Shown here in pieces: positions 12,478 to 24,209 of a DNA stretch of 64,000 nucleotides. The translations under genes and the position numbers were made by a program. The first letter of the stretch is position 1. Each line of letters starts with the position of its first letter. The notes below the pieces were generated by a model that ran no database searches, had not been told where the DNA came from, and saw only the letters and a program-made list of their open reading frames with translations. This DNA is from Geosiphon pyriformis (lineage: Eukaryota > Glomeromycota > Glomeromycetes > Archaeosporales > Geosiphonaceae): assembly GCA_016748015.1 (NCBI GenBank), contig JAAOMT010000484.1, positions 297,379-361,378 of the forward strand. Direction: 5' to 3'.

Positions 12478-13200
12478 CTATATGAACAAAAGCATCACCA
12501 CCCAAACCAAAAAAAAATGACATAGTCTGTATCTACCAAAGCTGACAGCAAAAGATTCAATAACATTAAGCAAACAAACTACCCCATCTAACAAATTAGA
12601 CACCAAACAATGAGACAAGTCTGAAATTATACCACCATTTTTGACCAAGCCAGCCCTCTTCATATCTACTCTATGCTTGAATTTGATGAGCCATACCTTA
12701 GTATGAAACAATTTGACCATAAATCTAACAAATTTAGTAACAATCAATGCAGTCTTTCTCTTCTTCTTAAAAGCCAAAGCAGCTTCAGCATACCAATTTT
12801 TTAACACAAAATCCTTGTACATAGCAGTAAACAGACCTATGTTCGAAGAACATGCCAAAAGCAAACACAAGACAGCTAACATAAGTGAGCAGAAAAAACC
12901 CACCAAAAACATTCACCTCTTAGTAGCTTTAGCCAAAACATTATCACAGAGTTCAGCATCATCAGAGCAAACAAAAGTATGATCAGACACCTCCATCTTC
13001 TCATACAGTAAACACAACACCCCAAAATAATTCACATTGTATAATTTTTTCTTAACAACCACAGACAACTATCTATAAACAGCTTTCATCAAATAAGTGC
13101 ACATGTTGGCCGAACTCTTACTAGTAAAACCAAAGAGCATGTAAGAGTCAGGATGTCAGACTTTTGAAGTAGCCACCTAATTTATCTTCTTAATCATGGC
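12478..13200 (-). pseudogene. LINE ORF2 C-terminal tail
   Basis: Open piece 12912-12478 (144 residues) plus damaged sequence up to ~13200 form the end of ORF2 after RNase H. It matches the plus-strand fragment 9473-10342 in order and orientation relative to its own strand. The function of this tail is not known to me. It ends 128 bases before the A-rich 3' end of the element. Confidence 0.75.
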
Positions 13201-13233
13201 ACTTGGAACAATATCATAACCAGAATCAGCCTC

Positions 13234-13938
13234 CTAATAAGCATGACAAATTGACCAAAAAAGATCACAAACAAAATGATGAGTATTGTTTAACACAGCA
13301 GTATTCTCAGCAACCAAAAAATGTTTCTGAATTCCAACAAGTAGAGAAAATGGAGAGAAAGTGGCTTTTTCAGCCAACTTATCAGCCTTAACATTGCCCA
13401 GAACCCCTAAATGCCCTTTAACTTTCACCCACCTAACTAAAATGTATTTTTTCTTGATGAGATCAACAATGTGTAATTGCTTAATCCAACATCGATTATG
13501 GAAGTCTGGTGCCATACCCAGAGACTCTGAAACACAAGCATCAATTGCAGATTGGCTGTCTGAATACAGAACCACAGAACAAGAGGAGAAAACACACTCT
13601 AAGGCCAATACAATGGCTTGTAACTCAGCCAAAGTGGAGGACAAAAGCCTCTGGACTCTGATCCCAATACTCATGTCTGTAGCTGAGAAATAGGCAGCTG
13701 TACCATTTGCCACCTCAACCAAACCAGCACTCTTCAAGGAACCATCTGTGTAAACTTTAATACAATTTGACCAAATCTTCAAAAGACCCCCATGAACACA
13801 AACAAAAGCCTCAGAATTCAAGATATTCAACACTAGTAGTATATGGTCACTGACAAATACAACTTTTACAGAAGCATGCTCACTTATAAAATTAGCCACC
13901 AATATAAACCAATAAGGTACTGGGCCCCTTGGATCCAA
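13234..13938 (-). pseudogene. LINE ORF2 RNase H (type 1) domain, catalytic residues intact
   Basis: A 234-residue open piece with all RNase H landmarks in order: KVYTDGSLKSAG (first Asp), STLAELQAIVLALE (Glu), VVLYSDSQSAIDA (second Asp) and VKGHLGVLGNVKADKLAE (His loop and last Asp). It would cut the RNA strand of the RNA:DNA hybrid. It is the least damaged domain of this copy, but it has no start of its own and belongs to the broken ORF2. Confidence 0.85.
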
Positions 13939-14489
13939 TTTTTTCCACTGCCAAAATGTTTTTCAGTCCAACACTCTTCTTTTCTTGTCTAAAAGCCTAT
14001 TATCAAAAGCAATACCAAAACATCTCAAAAAAAGAACAAAATCATAAAATAAGGAATGACCCAGAATGTCAGACATTGGAAATCTGCCAGAATCACAAAA
14101 AGCACTGGGCAAATTGTTTGTCAAGAATAACCCATTTTCCAACAAGATCCTCACCACACCAGCTAGAATATTATTCACTAAATTAACCCTCAACTTAACA
14201 GAATGCTGTAAAAGATTCAGAGGTAACCACCCCAGAACTTGTAAATTCAAAAATTTATATTCAAATAAATGCTTAAGAATGCCATGAACATTGAAAAAAA
14301 AATCAATGAGACCAATTTATTCTCAAATTGCATTTGCTCAAATGAGTTTAAATCATACAAAGAAGGGTAATGTAAAGCTTCATTTGAAAAATCTCTTGAT
14401 AACTCAGTCTTAGATTTGAGACCCTTCCTAATCATAACATCCCACTTGTGACACACACCTGGTAAAACATAATTAAACTGCATCCAATT

Positions 14490-15680
14490 GTCTTTCTGAG
14501 CACTATATTTGAGAAAAACCTGACATCTGCATAAGCCTGAGCCAAACTAGGCTTGAAGAGACTCTCTGTAGACAAAAAAATACCCAAGTACCTGTGTGAT
14601 TCGCCTTATTTAGCAATTGAGATTGGCAAACTATTAATTGAAAGTGAAGCAGTTATAACACCTTGATTAATTGAGATAGCCACTGTCTTATCATTATTAA
14701 TAGAAATGTTATTGACAACAAAAAACCCATTAGCAATATCTAAAATGGCCTGTGTAGAAGCTTGACAGCTTCCAACCCAAATTGTGTCATCAACAAAAAC
14801 ACCAACAGCCAAAAAAGAAGTTCTTTCTCCAATAGTCTCAACATGGCTCATTTCAGCCACAAACTTTGTATCAATACGGTAGCCATACAAGTGCTCATGT
14901 TTCTTAACTTTACACAAAAAAGGGTCATAAAATATCTGCCAAAGGAGAGAAGAGAAAACCTCACTCTGATCCAAACTATTATGTACTATGTAATCATCTG
15001 AAAAGCCAAAATCTGTCATCACTCTGTTGATACAATTTTCATGAATACCACCAAAAAAACCAATAAACTGACTGCACATTTTGATACAATGCAAACTAGT
15101 CTTCAAATAATGTCAGTTCACAGAGTTATAAGCTTTGTGCATGTTTTGCAAAACCAACCAAAGTTTTCTATTCTTTTCCAGAGCATCCTCCACAACTGAT
15201 CTAATGGCAAAAATTGGAGATTAAGTAAAAGTACCCTTTAATACTGAAAAATTGTCTCCACAAAGAACATTGAATCTACTGTATGCCAAAGAAATCTGAT
15301 CAGAAAGAATCTTAAACAAAATCTTCTAGGCAGTTTCAATTAGAGCAATAGGCCTAGTATTGGTCAGGACATCATTCCATTCATAGGGTTTAGGGATCAT
15401 CAAAACCCATGCTCTCCTTCAAGGAGTTGGAACTGCCCCCAGGGTTAAACACAAATTCATCAGCTTTAAGAGACAAGACTACATCTTACCACCACAGTGC
15501 CTCCAAAGTTTATTAGGAATTCCTAATAATCTCACAGTCTTATCATTTGGCAAGTTATTAATACACAAAAGCAACTCATCCATATTGATCTTCTTTATAA
15601 CACCAGAAAAAATATCATCAGGAACATGGTCTAAAGGCATATATTGATGGGACTAAAGAGCAGGCAACTTTGGAAAAACT
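14490..15680 (-). pseudogene. LINE ORF2 reverse transcriptase domain, first catalytic Asp lost
   Basis: The largest open piece (15106-14606) carries the palm motif GVFVDDTIWVG with both Asp residues intact, followed by NNISINNDKTVAISIN. Upstream, out of the long open piece but in frame, motif A near 15140-15110 reads QNMHKAYNSV followed by a stop, where the family has Q-D-M-R-K-A-Y-D. The first catalytic Asp is therefore Asn, Arg has become His and the next Trp is a stop, all G-to-A on the coding strand. IPKPYEWNDVLTNTRPIAL near 15370 marks the fingers. Not functional. Confidence 0.8.
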
Positions 15681-15694
15681 GTCTACTTTCTTGT

Positions 15695-16342
15695 TCATTC
15701 TTCCATAATTTTATCCACTTTAAGCTTTACTTTATCAGACTCAACCACCAACTTATTATCAATCACTAAGTAATCCAAAACAACTTTACAAAATGGACAA
15801 TTAAGGATACTCTTAATCATAAGTCCCTTGTCAGAACAGAAATTGTTTATACACCAGTCAATTGCTTTCTTAATGACTGCATTTTCAGATGTTTTTGATT
15901 CAAGGTACTTAGACTTCTGATATTTCTTCTTTATTATAGACAAATGTTTAACAACCTTCATCAAACTTACATTAATTAGAACTATGTTAGCAGTTTTAGA
16001 GACCTCCACTTCATTGATTTTTAACCAGACTCCAATGAGATAGTCAAAATTCAAAAAATCTCCAAAAACCCAAGCTTTAATAATTTTCACAATAAGCAGC
16101 TTCAATTTGAAAAACCTCGAAGATTGTTTGTTTTTCAAACAATCAAATGCACTATACCAATGTTTAAAAAACACCACATTAGCAGCCTACACCATAACAT
16201 CTTTTAGTACCACCCACATTGTATTTAAATCACCATTATTTCTTGTATCCTCAAATATGTTTGACTTTACTACCAACTTAGTAGAAACCTATTCTTCAAA
16301 ACGTAACCAAAGAGCCTCATTAGCATGTCCTATCTTGAACTT
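15695..16342 (-). pseudogene. LINE ORF2 linker between endonuclease and reverse transcriptase
   Basis: Open piece 16177-15695 (160 residues), Lys-rich and helical in character, connects the endonuclease to the reverse transcriptase in the same reading direction. No catalytic motif is expected here. The sequence between 16342 and 16178 reads in the same ancestral protein but has stops where Trp or Gln codons would be expected. Confidence 0.6.
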
Positions 16343-17146
16343 TCACTGGTCCAGATTGGCTTGTTTGCGAGCACTATTAAGATGAACATCTAAGAGTTCA
16401 TCCAAACCAATCATAACTGAAATTGTCTTATAATCTGTATCAAAAAATTCTGACATATTATCAATTTTATACAATATAATAGTAGAAGTAAGGTTCTTAC
16501 TCACAAAAATAAAATCCAACACCTTCTCAATGCCCTTAGAATTACTCCAAGTAGGGGCTTTGGCTAAAGAATATTCTTTAAATATATTGACCAGACCCAG
16601 ATCTGAACAGAACTTGAAGCTAGCACTTTTCTTAGATCCATTTTCATTGAAGTTACCACCAATGATCATAAATGAGCTAGAATTGGCAGCCTTAGAGATC
16701 AAAGAGTTGATAAAAAAAGCTTGGCTAAAATGTGTATTAACAGAAGCACCAGTATACAGACCCAAGATTGTAACCAAAAGCTTGTCTTTAAACAAAAAAT
16801 GAACAGAGACCAGCTGACCAGGAATTTCATCTATCTTTGAGACATGTTGAGCCAAAAAACTGTTTATAATGATGACAACCCCAGCACCAAGAAAACCCAC
16901 ACTCAAACCAGAAGTGAAAATTTGAACCTCATCAAACTTATTTATGATTCAAGGTCTAATATTAGATCTCAATTTGGTTTTTGTAACAATTGAAACCATA
17001 TTCCTTAATTCTTTATACCAATGAACAACGTCTTTCTGCTTCACAGGAACATTGATACCTTTAACATTGCATGTAGCAAATTTCCAAACTAAATCATTCA
17101 TTAAGAAGTAAGGGGAACTAACAGACCTAAACCAGAACACAAGCAA
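16343..17146 (-). pseudogene. LINE ORF2 N-terminus: AP-type endonuclease, catalytic residues lost
   Basis: Pieces 17146-16949 and 16906-16343 encode an exonuclease/endonuclease/phosphatase fold that nicks target DNA. The nucleotide-binding loop reads IIGGNFNENGS where active enzymes have G-D-F-N, so the key Asp is Asn. The terminal S/T-D-H motif reads DTDYKTISV, so the catalytic His is Tyr. TWSNSKG and VLDFIFVS keep the other landmarks, including one Asp. Both losses are explained by single C-to-T or G-to-A changes. The endonuclease would be inactive as read. Confidence 0.8.
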
Positions 17147-19099
17147 TCCAATCTTTCTAAAACTAACTCAACTGATACCTCCAGAGTCATCATCTTGGAT
17201 TCCAAACCTCCCACCTTAGTGGTTAGAACCTTAGAACTACTTGAACTAAAATTAGCAACTGGTTCTGCAACAACCAAAAGAGAGAAAAGAAGAGATACCA
17301 TTGTATTATCCAAAGTTATATCTGAGTCTAAATTAGATGTACCAGATGCAAAGACAACCAAAAAAGAGACATAAGGTTTGAATGCCAAAGGCACCAATTC
17401 TACAAAGCTCAATTTTTTCAAAATAACTGAAATCTAATCCACCAAAAGCTTCAAAGAGCACTCCAGAAAAGCCAATTGATTAACCAAACAGGAATCACCA
17501 AGAGAATTAGAAACCATTAAGACAGGTTTTGCACCTGAAAATAAACTAATACCTAAAAGATCTGATGAAACCACATGAAAAGAAGAATCACCAGCAATCT
17601 GGACCCAAGTTTTCTCACTAAAAGAAACTGGATGAATGATTGGCACCTGCTTTTTCTTATATATATTGGCCAAATAAACCCAATCCTAAGGAGTTACTAC
17701 TCACTTACCATGAACACCAGAATTCCCACCCAATAAACACTCTATAGAAAAATGACCAAACTGTTTGTATTGAGCACAATGGGCCAAAAAAAACTAGCCC
17801 AGCACAAATTCACACTCTTAAACACCAGAGTAAAACCAATAGCAACTAATTTAGATGCCTTATCAACAAAGCACACAATTGCACATCTATCATGTACATA
17901 TAAGCTGGGATTACAGCCAATGAAACAAGTTTTTCTACCATACAATTCCAACAAATCAGAAAGATCATGAGCTGTAGTACCAACTGGAAGAGTATAAAAC
18001 AATGCTCGATGCAGATCTCTGAAAACCCATAATTGTTTATTATCAATGGCTTTTGCCACATGAACAGAATTCTTTTCCATGAAGACAGACCATCTAGCTG
18101 CAACCAAATCAGCTATTTCAGATGACTCAAACTCCACTAAAGCTTTTTGCCACAGACCAATCAGTTGTATCTTGATTGATACAATCTTTCCAAACTTAGA
18201 AAAAACAGATTTTATAGCCGATTTAGAAAAATCAACTGGAATCTTTTTGACAATAATTTTTTTATCTGAATGGCTGTTAACCTTTTTAAGATCATTATTT
18301 ACCACAATTTTTTCACAGATTGCCAATTCTTTCATCTTATTTATGCTAGATTCAGAAGTAAATGAAGATTTGATGATCCTTGGGAATTTTGAGAAAGTAA
18401 AAGCTCTTTTAAAATCATTGATTCTATAAAAAATTTTTTGATTGAAATTATTTTATTACTATTGGTTTTTCCAGACACAACAGCCAACTCCATGTCCAAT
18501 GTGAATAATCTAACTGGTCCAAAGCTATGTTTTTCCAAGACACATAATTTGGCTAATAACAGCTGATTGGACCCAACAAATTTAGAATTAGGAAGCACAA
18601 TTTCAGCATCATCATTACTCAAGTTTTTGAAAAATGGTGTTTTCGGCAGCTGTTCCAAAATGTAGATTCTCATTTGTGTTTTTTTAGGAGTTACATTGTC
18701 TACTATGTCATCAGTCTCAGAAGTGTTAGAATCTATGTAACTTGTCTCTTCAGCCACTATGTTGTTTATGTTTTCTATGTTGGACATCCCACTGATGCTG
18801 GTATTCTTACTTTCCACCTCATTATCCCAAGACATCTTACATTTACCACAGTCAGTCTGTAAAATGTGGCCAGGAAAAGATCCAGCTGATGAATCTACAA
18901 CAACACCAGTAACATCAGGTTTTTTTAATTTTTTGTAAGAGGGACCCTGAGAGTAGACATTTTCAATGCATGCTTTTTTTTTAGCAACAGACCAGAATTC
19001 CAACCCAGCCAAAACAGAACTAGAACCACCAGCAAAGGAGTCCACTGGTTTTATTGCAACAAAAATGAATATGTCAAAAGAAATAACTAAAGATAACAA
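17101..19099 (-). pseudogene. LINE ORF1: RRM-like nucleic-acid-binding protein
   Basis: Open pieces 19099-18341, 18335-17742, 17673-17434 and 17421-17101 follow one another in the ancestral order. The second carries an RRM-like fold: KIIVKKIPVDFSKSAIKSVF, then FGKIVSIKIQLIGLWQKALV. It binds the element's own RNA in related LINEs. The last piece holds a heptad-like stretch (SKMMTLEVSVELVLERLDCL) that could be a coiled coil for multimerisation. The breaks are single stops or small shifts, and the zinc-knuckle region expected after the RRM is not recoverable around 17740-17680. Confidence 0.75.
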
Positions 19100-19130
19100 G
19101 AGAGAATGGAGAAAGGAAAAGCTAAATTTT

Positions 19131-20325
19131 CAGTAGTACAAATGTTTTTGTCATGGTCAAGGAGTTAACAGAAAAAATTTAATATTAAATATCAATTAAT
19201 TATTATTTAATTATTTTTATTTTATTTTTTTTAATTAAATATAATTTTACTAAAAATTATGTTGTTTTTATTCTTAAATATTAAACTACAAATTTGGCTT
19301 ATGTTTTATATATAATTAATTATTTAATAAATCAAAAATATTTAATGTTTTAATTTTATTAAAGTACTTAATAAAAGTCTGTTTATTCTTAATAAATTTG
19401 TGCAATTATTTTTTAATTGTATTTTTATTAAATTAATTTTATTTACTATTATAAAATACAAATTATATTTTTTTATAATTAATAACAATTAATTTATAAT
19501 TTTTAAAACTATTTATATTAAATAAAAAAGTTTTTTTATTTTTAAACTAATTAAAATTTTTAAGCACAATAATAATTAAATTAATAATACATTTAATTTA
19601 AGCTTTAAAAAAAAACAAAATAATTATTGATATTTATATTAAAATTAAATTTAACAGCCAAAAAAAGGCAACTAAATTTACTAAAAAACTAATTTTTACA
19701 ACTATAAATTTAATAACAACAAACAAATCTTACAACTTAAATTTTAAAAAGATTATTTAAATTTATATGTATTTTTACAAACCAACTAAAATAATCAAAG
19801 CAAATATTATTAAAAAAACAATAATCTTAACATGAAACAAAAATTTAGTAAATTAATTAATAATTAATATTAAAAAACCAAAATATAAAACAGGTTTAAT
19901 TATTTATCTAAAAATCTAAATTGCTAATTTTAAAAAATGTATAATTAAAAAAAGATTAATTAATTAATTTGGTCATAAAAATATTATAAAAAACAATAAT
20001 TTTTTTTAATTAACAAGAAAATTTTTTTAATATTATTATTTATTATTAAAATTAACTAGCAAATAAAACAGTATTAACAGTTTTAAAAAACTTAAAATAC
20101 ATAATAAAATATTATTACAAGCTAACAAACTTTAGTTTAATACTTATAATTTTATTAAAACCATTTAAAACATTTTTAATTATGTTAAAAAAATGTTCAA
20201 AAGAATATTACATAAAGTTATAATAACAAAAACAGAAATAATACAAAAACTACAAAAAACTTAACAATATTAAAAACAAAAAAATAATAATTTAATAAGT
20301 TTAATCTATAAAATAGTATTTAAGA
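19131..20325 (-). repeat. Hypermutated LINE ORF1 copy, left part
   Basis: AT-rich and without open frames. 19890-20325 read on the minus strand is the same sequence as the minus strand of 25790-26240, and both follow the RRM part of the plus-strand ORF1 at 7900-8350. The copy continues at 21915 beyond the DNA transposon, so that element landed inside it. 19131-19640 is too degraded to assign. Confidence 0.6.
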
Positions 20326-20327
20326 TA

Positions 20328-21912
20328 CCGTAAACTCCCGTGAAATAGCACCCCCTTACATCATCAATTTTGGATCGATTTTTTAGGGGGGTTGCTTATT
20401 CACGAGACTTTTTGAATACTTAATGCCTATTGGTCCAATGGTTAAATTATTCACTGTGCATATATCTATTACGAATTTCAATCGCGTCGCTAATTTATTG
20501 ACCATCTGGTTGAGCCATTTCGTTAGTATTAGAAGCTGATATTTTGATTATTATAAATGTGGTGAAATAGATACTTGTGTGAAATGCAACAACACAAAAA
20601 TAATACCTTTGGATGAGGCATGATTTCGAGCAGTATATACTGTAGCACTTGTAATGTTGATCTTAAGAAACTTGGGTTCATTGTAGCAAAAATTATCAAG
20701 TTGAGTTTCGAATTGGAAATTGGATACTATTGTTATGAGACTCAGAATCTTTACAAATTTCTATTTGATCAATATACTATATTAATTCCAAAGGATTTCT
20801 CATTTGTGATCACGTAAGCTCTTTGTATCCTAAACATGTGATTTGACGTATTCGTCTAATTTTTGGCACTTGTTCCCATTAAATTACTGTAGCAGAATTA
20901 TCAATAAGAATTTCGACTGGTTTAGTGCCATTAGGCAACGATTTGAATGAAAAAATCATCGAATTTCAAAGATTTATAATCCGATCTCGACTAGCATACC
21001 AGTATAATCTTTCTCAAATAGTCAATATGGATGAAACTCCCATTTATTTTGACATGGCAGGTTCTACTACAATCAATGTAAAAGGAGCCAAAACTATTCA
21101 AATTCGAACAACTGGTAATGACAAAAATCGGTTTACTTGTGTCTTGGCTATAACAGCAGATGGCGGCAAACTCCCTCCTATGATAATTTTCAAAGGTGTA
21201 TGAACTCCTCCTAATCTTCCCAAAGGCGTTGTCGTATATATGCATGAAAAAGCTTGGATAGATGAAGATTTGATGTGTGAATGGATAGATCAAATTTGGA
21301 ACAAACGTCCTGGAATATCAACAGCATCCAAACCTACCTCTTTACTTGCTATGGATTCATTTGAAGGGCACAAAACTGAATCAGTACGCCAAAAATGCAA
21401 TGTTAATAATACTCATGTGGCAATTATTCCTGGCGGTTTAACATCAATTATTCAACCTTTGGATGTATGTATAAACAAACCATTTAAAGACAGATTAAGA
21501 GAAAAATGGCGATTATGGATGAGTCACGGAGATTTTCAATTGACTAAAGGTGGAAATTTAAAAAAACCACAATATAATTTGATTTGCCAGTGGATTTTAG
21601 AGGTAGGGAAAGATATTCCTTTAGAAATGATTATTAAATCATTTAAAAAATGTGGAATTTCTAATGCATTAGATGGAATTGAGGATGATTTATTATATAG
21701 TTCTGATACAGAAATTAGTAATCAAATTGATGATTTAAATGAAATAGTAAATGAAGATAATATTTCTGCTGAAAAATTAGAATTAGATAAATAAATAAAA
21801 ATTTATTTTGGTATATATAAAAGGGTTGCTTATTCAACTTTTCTAAGACTTTTAGACTTAAAAAGGGAGGGTTGCTTATTCACAGGGATTGCTTATTTAC
21901 GGGAGTTTACGG
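20328..21912 (+). mobile_element. pogo/Tigger-like DNA transposon (TA target site)
   Basis: The ends are inverted: CCGTAAACTCCCGTGAAATA at 20328 and its near mirror at 21912, flanked by TA on both sides (20326-20327 and 21913-21914). The element is 1585 bp. Comparing flanks with the related sequence near 26220-26260 shows an empty site that closes neatly with one TA, so the boundaries are well supported. Inside both ends the motif TTGCTTATTCAC recurs (20392, 21828, 21872 and a variant at 21889), facing the terminal copy at the left end. It encodes one transposase, now broken by a stop. Confidence 0.85.
20883..21794 (+). pseudogene. DDE-1 (pogo/Tigger) transposase with one in-frame stop
   Basis: Cuts and pastes the element via a three-carboxylate site. 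The frame 20883-21794 is open except for TGA at 21201-21203, where CGA (Arg) is expected; the frame continues unshifted. Catalytic Asp residues are visible at 21030 (NMDETPIYFDM), 21354 (LAMDSFEGHKT) and 21462 (IIQPLDVCINKPFKDRLR). The tail is acidic. The N-terminal helix-turn-helix/CENP-B DNA-binding part is not found: 20340-20880 has only short frames such as 20620-20817, which I cannot match. No ATG opens the transposase frame, so the 5' part is missing or spliced. Confidence 0.85.
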
Positions 21913-21914
21913 TA

Positions 21915-23000
21915 ATTTAGAATACAAATTCTATACAAAAAAACTTAATATTGTTCTTAGTAATTAATTTCAAATTAAAAAAATGTAAAAACTAAAAACA
22001 GGTTTAATATAAATTAATTTAATTTTAGTAGTTTTATTAAACACTAAAGTAAAAATTATTTATTTAAAAAATCTTTAATAACTTGTAATAATTTTTAAAT
22101 ACCAATAAATACAACAATTATAGAAAACAGAAAAAAATGCTTTAGTTTATATTTAATTGGCTTAATTCTTAAAATAAAGTAATTTAATAGGTTAATTAAT
22201 TAAAATTGCATATAAAAACATAATTTATTTAGCTTTTAAAATTAATAATAATTAATTAAAATTTAATATATTAGAGAATAAAACCAAATATTAATTAAAT
22301 TAAAATTTGGTTAATATGTTTTTAATATTATTCAAAACAGACAATTGATTACTATTAATAGTTATAATAAAACTAAATATTATAATTAATAATAATATTG
22401 TAAAACTAAGAAAAAGCCAAAAAAAACAGAAAAAATCGACTTTAATATAATTAAAATACTGCTGAAAAAATTAGAAAAATATTAAAAACTTAAAAAAAAT
22501 TGCTTTTTTATTATAATAGTTTTTCTTATTATTTAAGCAATTAGAAAAAAATTGTAAAAAAAATAACAGTTTAAATATCAGTTTATAATTAAAAATCAAA
22601 AATTTTTTTAAGATAGTAGTAATTACATTAAACCTATTTTTAATATATTACTTTGAAAGAAAAAAATTTTTTATTTAAAGCCAAAAAAAGTGTTTTAAAA
22701 TTAATAAAAAACTGGTTTACAATAACATTATTTAAGAAAAATACTTTTACATAATGCTATCAAGTAGTTTTTACAACTATAAGTGTATTTTTGGTGAAAT
22801 ACTACTAATAAATTCAAATATTATAATGCTTATAGTTTTTTTATTTTTGTAATTATAAAACAAAATCTGTAAAAATTATTGGTTTCAATTTAATTTTTTC
22901 TTTTTTTTGAATTTTTATTTATTAAAATTAGTTTAAAAAACAACTATTAAAAAGTAATTAATATTTGTTATTAAATTACTTATGTATTTAATTTGCTTTT
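21915..23000 (-). repeat. Hypermutated LINE ORF1 copy, right part
   Basis: Continuation of the decayed copy interrupted by the transposon. 21940-22700 runs parallel to 26250-27000: both have CTATACAAAAAAACTTAATATT-like starts and later share TTGCTTTTTT...TTATTTAAGCA. No coding potential. The right border is approximate. Confidence 0.55.
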
Positions 23001-24176
23001 AATTAAATTTATATTGTTATTTTTTGTTATTTGTTAACTTATTATTCTAATTTGTAATAGTACTGATAAGTCCAGTTTGAATTTAATTAATAAAAATTTT
23101 TTGGTTGAAATTTTATAAGAAGTAAGTTTAATTAAAATAAAATTTAATAATTTAAAAGTTAATTAGTTATTAATTTTGAATTAATACATGTAAAATCAAA
23201 TTTCAAGTCTCTAAAACATAAATAATATTTAAAAATACTATAACAAAAAACATTCTAATAACACTAAAAAGATTTTTATTGTTTATTATAAACTACAAAA
23301 TACTTTTAATAGCAATATAATTAACTGTCTTACTTGATTCAATTTTTAATTTCGAACTGACTAAGTGATTTAAAGTTATTAAAGTACGCTTAAAATTATG
23401 TATTATTGTTTTTTAATTTTGTTATACAATTTTGATCTTTTATTTTTTTAAAAACAAGTTGTTACAAAGTAGAATTTGTCGGTGAAATGGTAATTTTGAA
23501 AGCGCATAATCCACATTTATAGTTGCCTTTGTTGTATCTAGAATAGATAGTAGACCTCATTTTGTCATAGCAAATTAAAAAAATTTAAAATACTAATAAT
23601 ATAATTCAAAAAAAGAGAATTAATTGAAAGAATTATTAACTAAAAAATATTTAATTAATTACTAATTATAACAAAACAAAAAAAGTCTTGAAAGCAAATT
23701 TTGAAAAAATTTAACTAGAATTTAACAATTAGTAAAATTTTTTTTCTTTGAAATTTGTTTTAAAATCAATCAATTAATTTTATATAATTAAAATTTTCAA
23801 TAAAATTTTAAAAGTATTTGCTAGCATCATAACTCATTCAATTTATCAAATAGTAAACCAAATTTTAAGTTAAGTATTTCGGTCACTTCATATTTATTTT
23901 ATTTTAAAAAATAATAAATAGTGATAGTAAAATTTGTTATGGTAAAATAATATTTTAAATATGAATTTAATTTTAAAAAAGTACAATTTTTTTAAAAATG
24001 GAGTGGTATAAATTTTGCAATAAAAAAGTCAAAATAAATCACTGAGTTTAATATCAGAAAGATTTTGTTAATTTGATCAATCAATTTTTTGTATTTGAAT
24101 TGAACATTTTTCAATTCTTAAATAATAGATTACAGCTACAAATAAATAATGTAAAAAATTTGTATATTAAATTAAA

Positions 24177-24209
<33 letters not shown>

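Larger units (their letters stand above)
12351..19130 (-). mobile_element. Long, inactivated LINE retrotransposon (minus strand)
   Basis: In coding order from the right: ORF1 with an RRM-like domain (19099-17101), AP-type endonuclease (17146-16343), linker (16177-15695), reverse transcriptase (about 15680-14490), RNase H (13938-13234) and a C-terminal tail (to 12478), then a short 3' UTR with GGCCACATGTAATAAG and an A-rich end near 12350. The domain order is that of an I/Jockey-like LINE with RNase H. Every ORF is broken, but frames remain easy to follow, so it is younger than the surrounding AT-rich corpses. GC content is visibly higher than the flanks on both sides, and the borders at about 12350 and 19130 are abrupt. 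Confidence 0.85.

Noticed and set aside
13361-14287. Plus-strand frames opposite the LINE ORF2
   Set aside because: Antisense to RNase H and the reverse transcriptase C-terminal region, which show conserved motifs on the minus strand.
18674-18862. 62-residue plus-strand frame with hydrophobic stretches
   Set aside because: Antisense shadow of the LINE ORF1.
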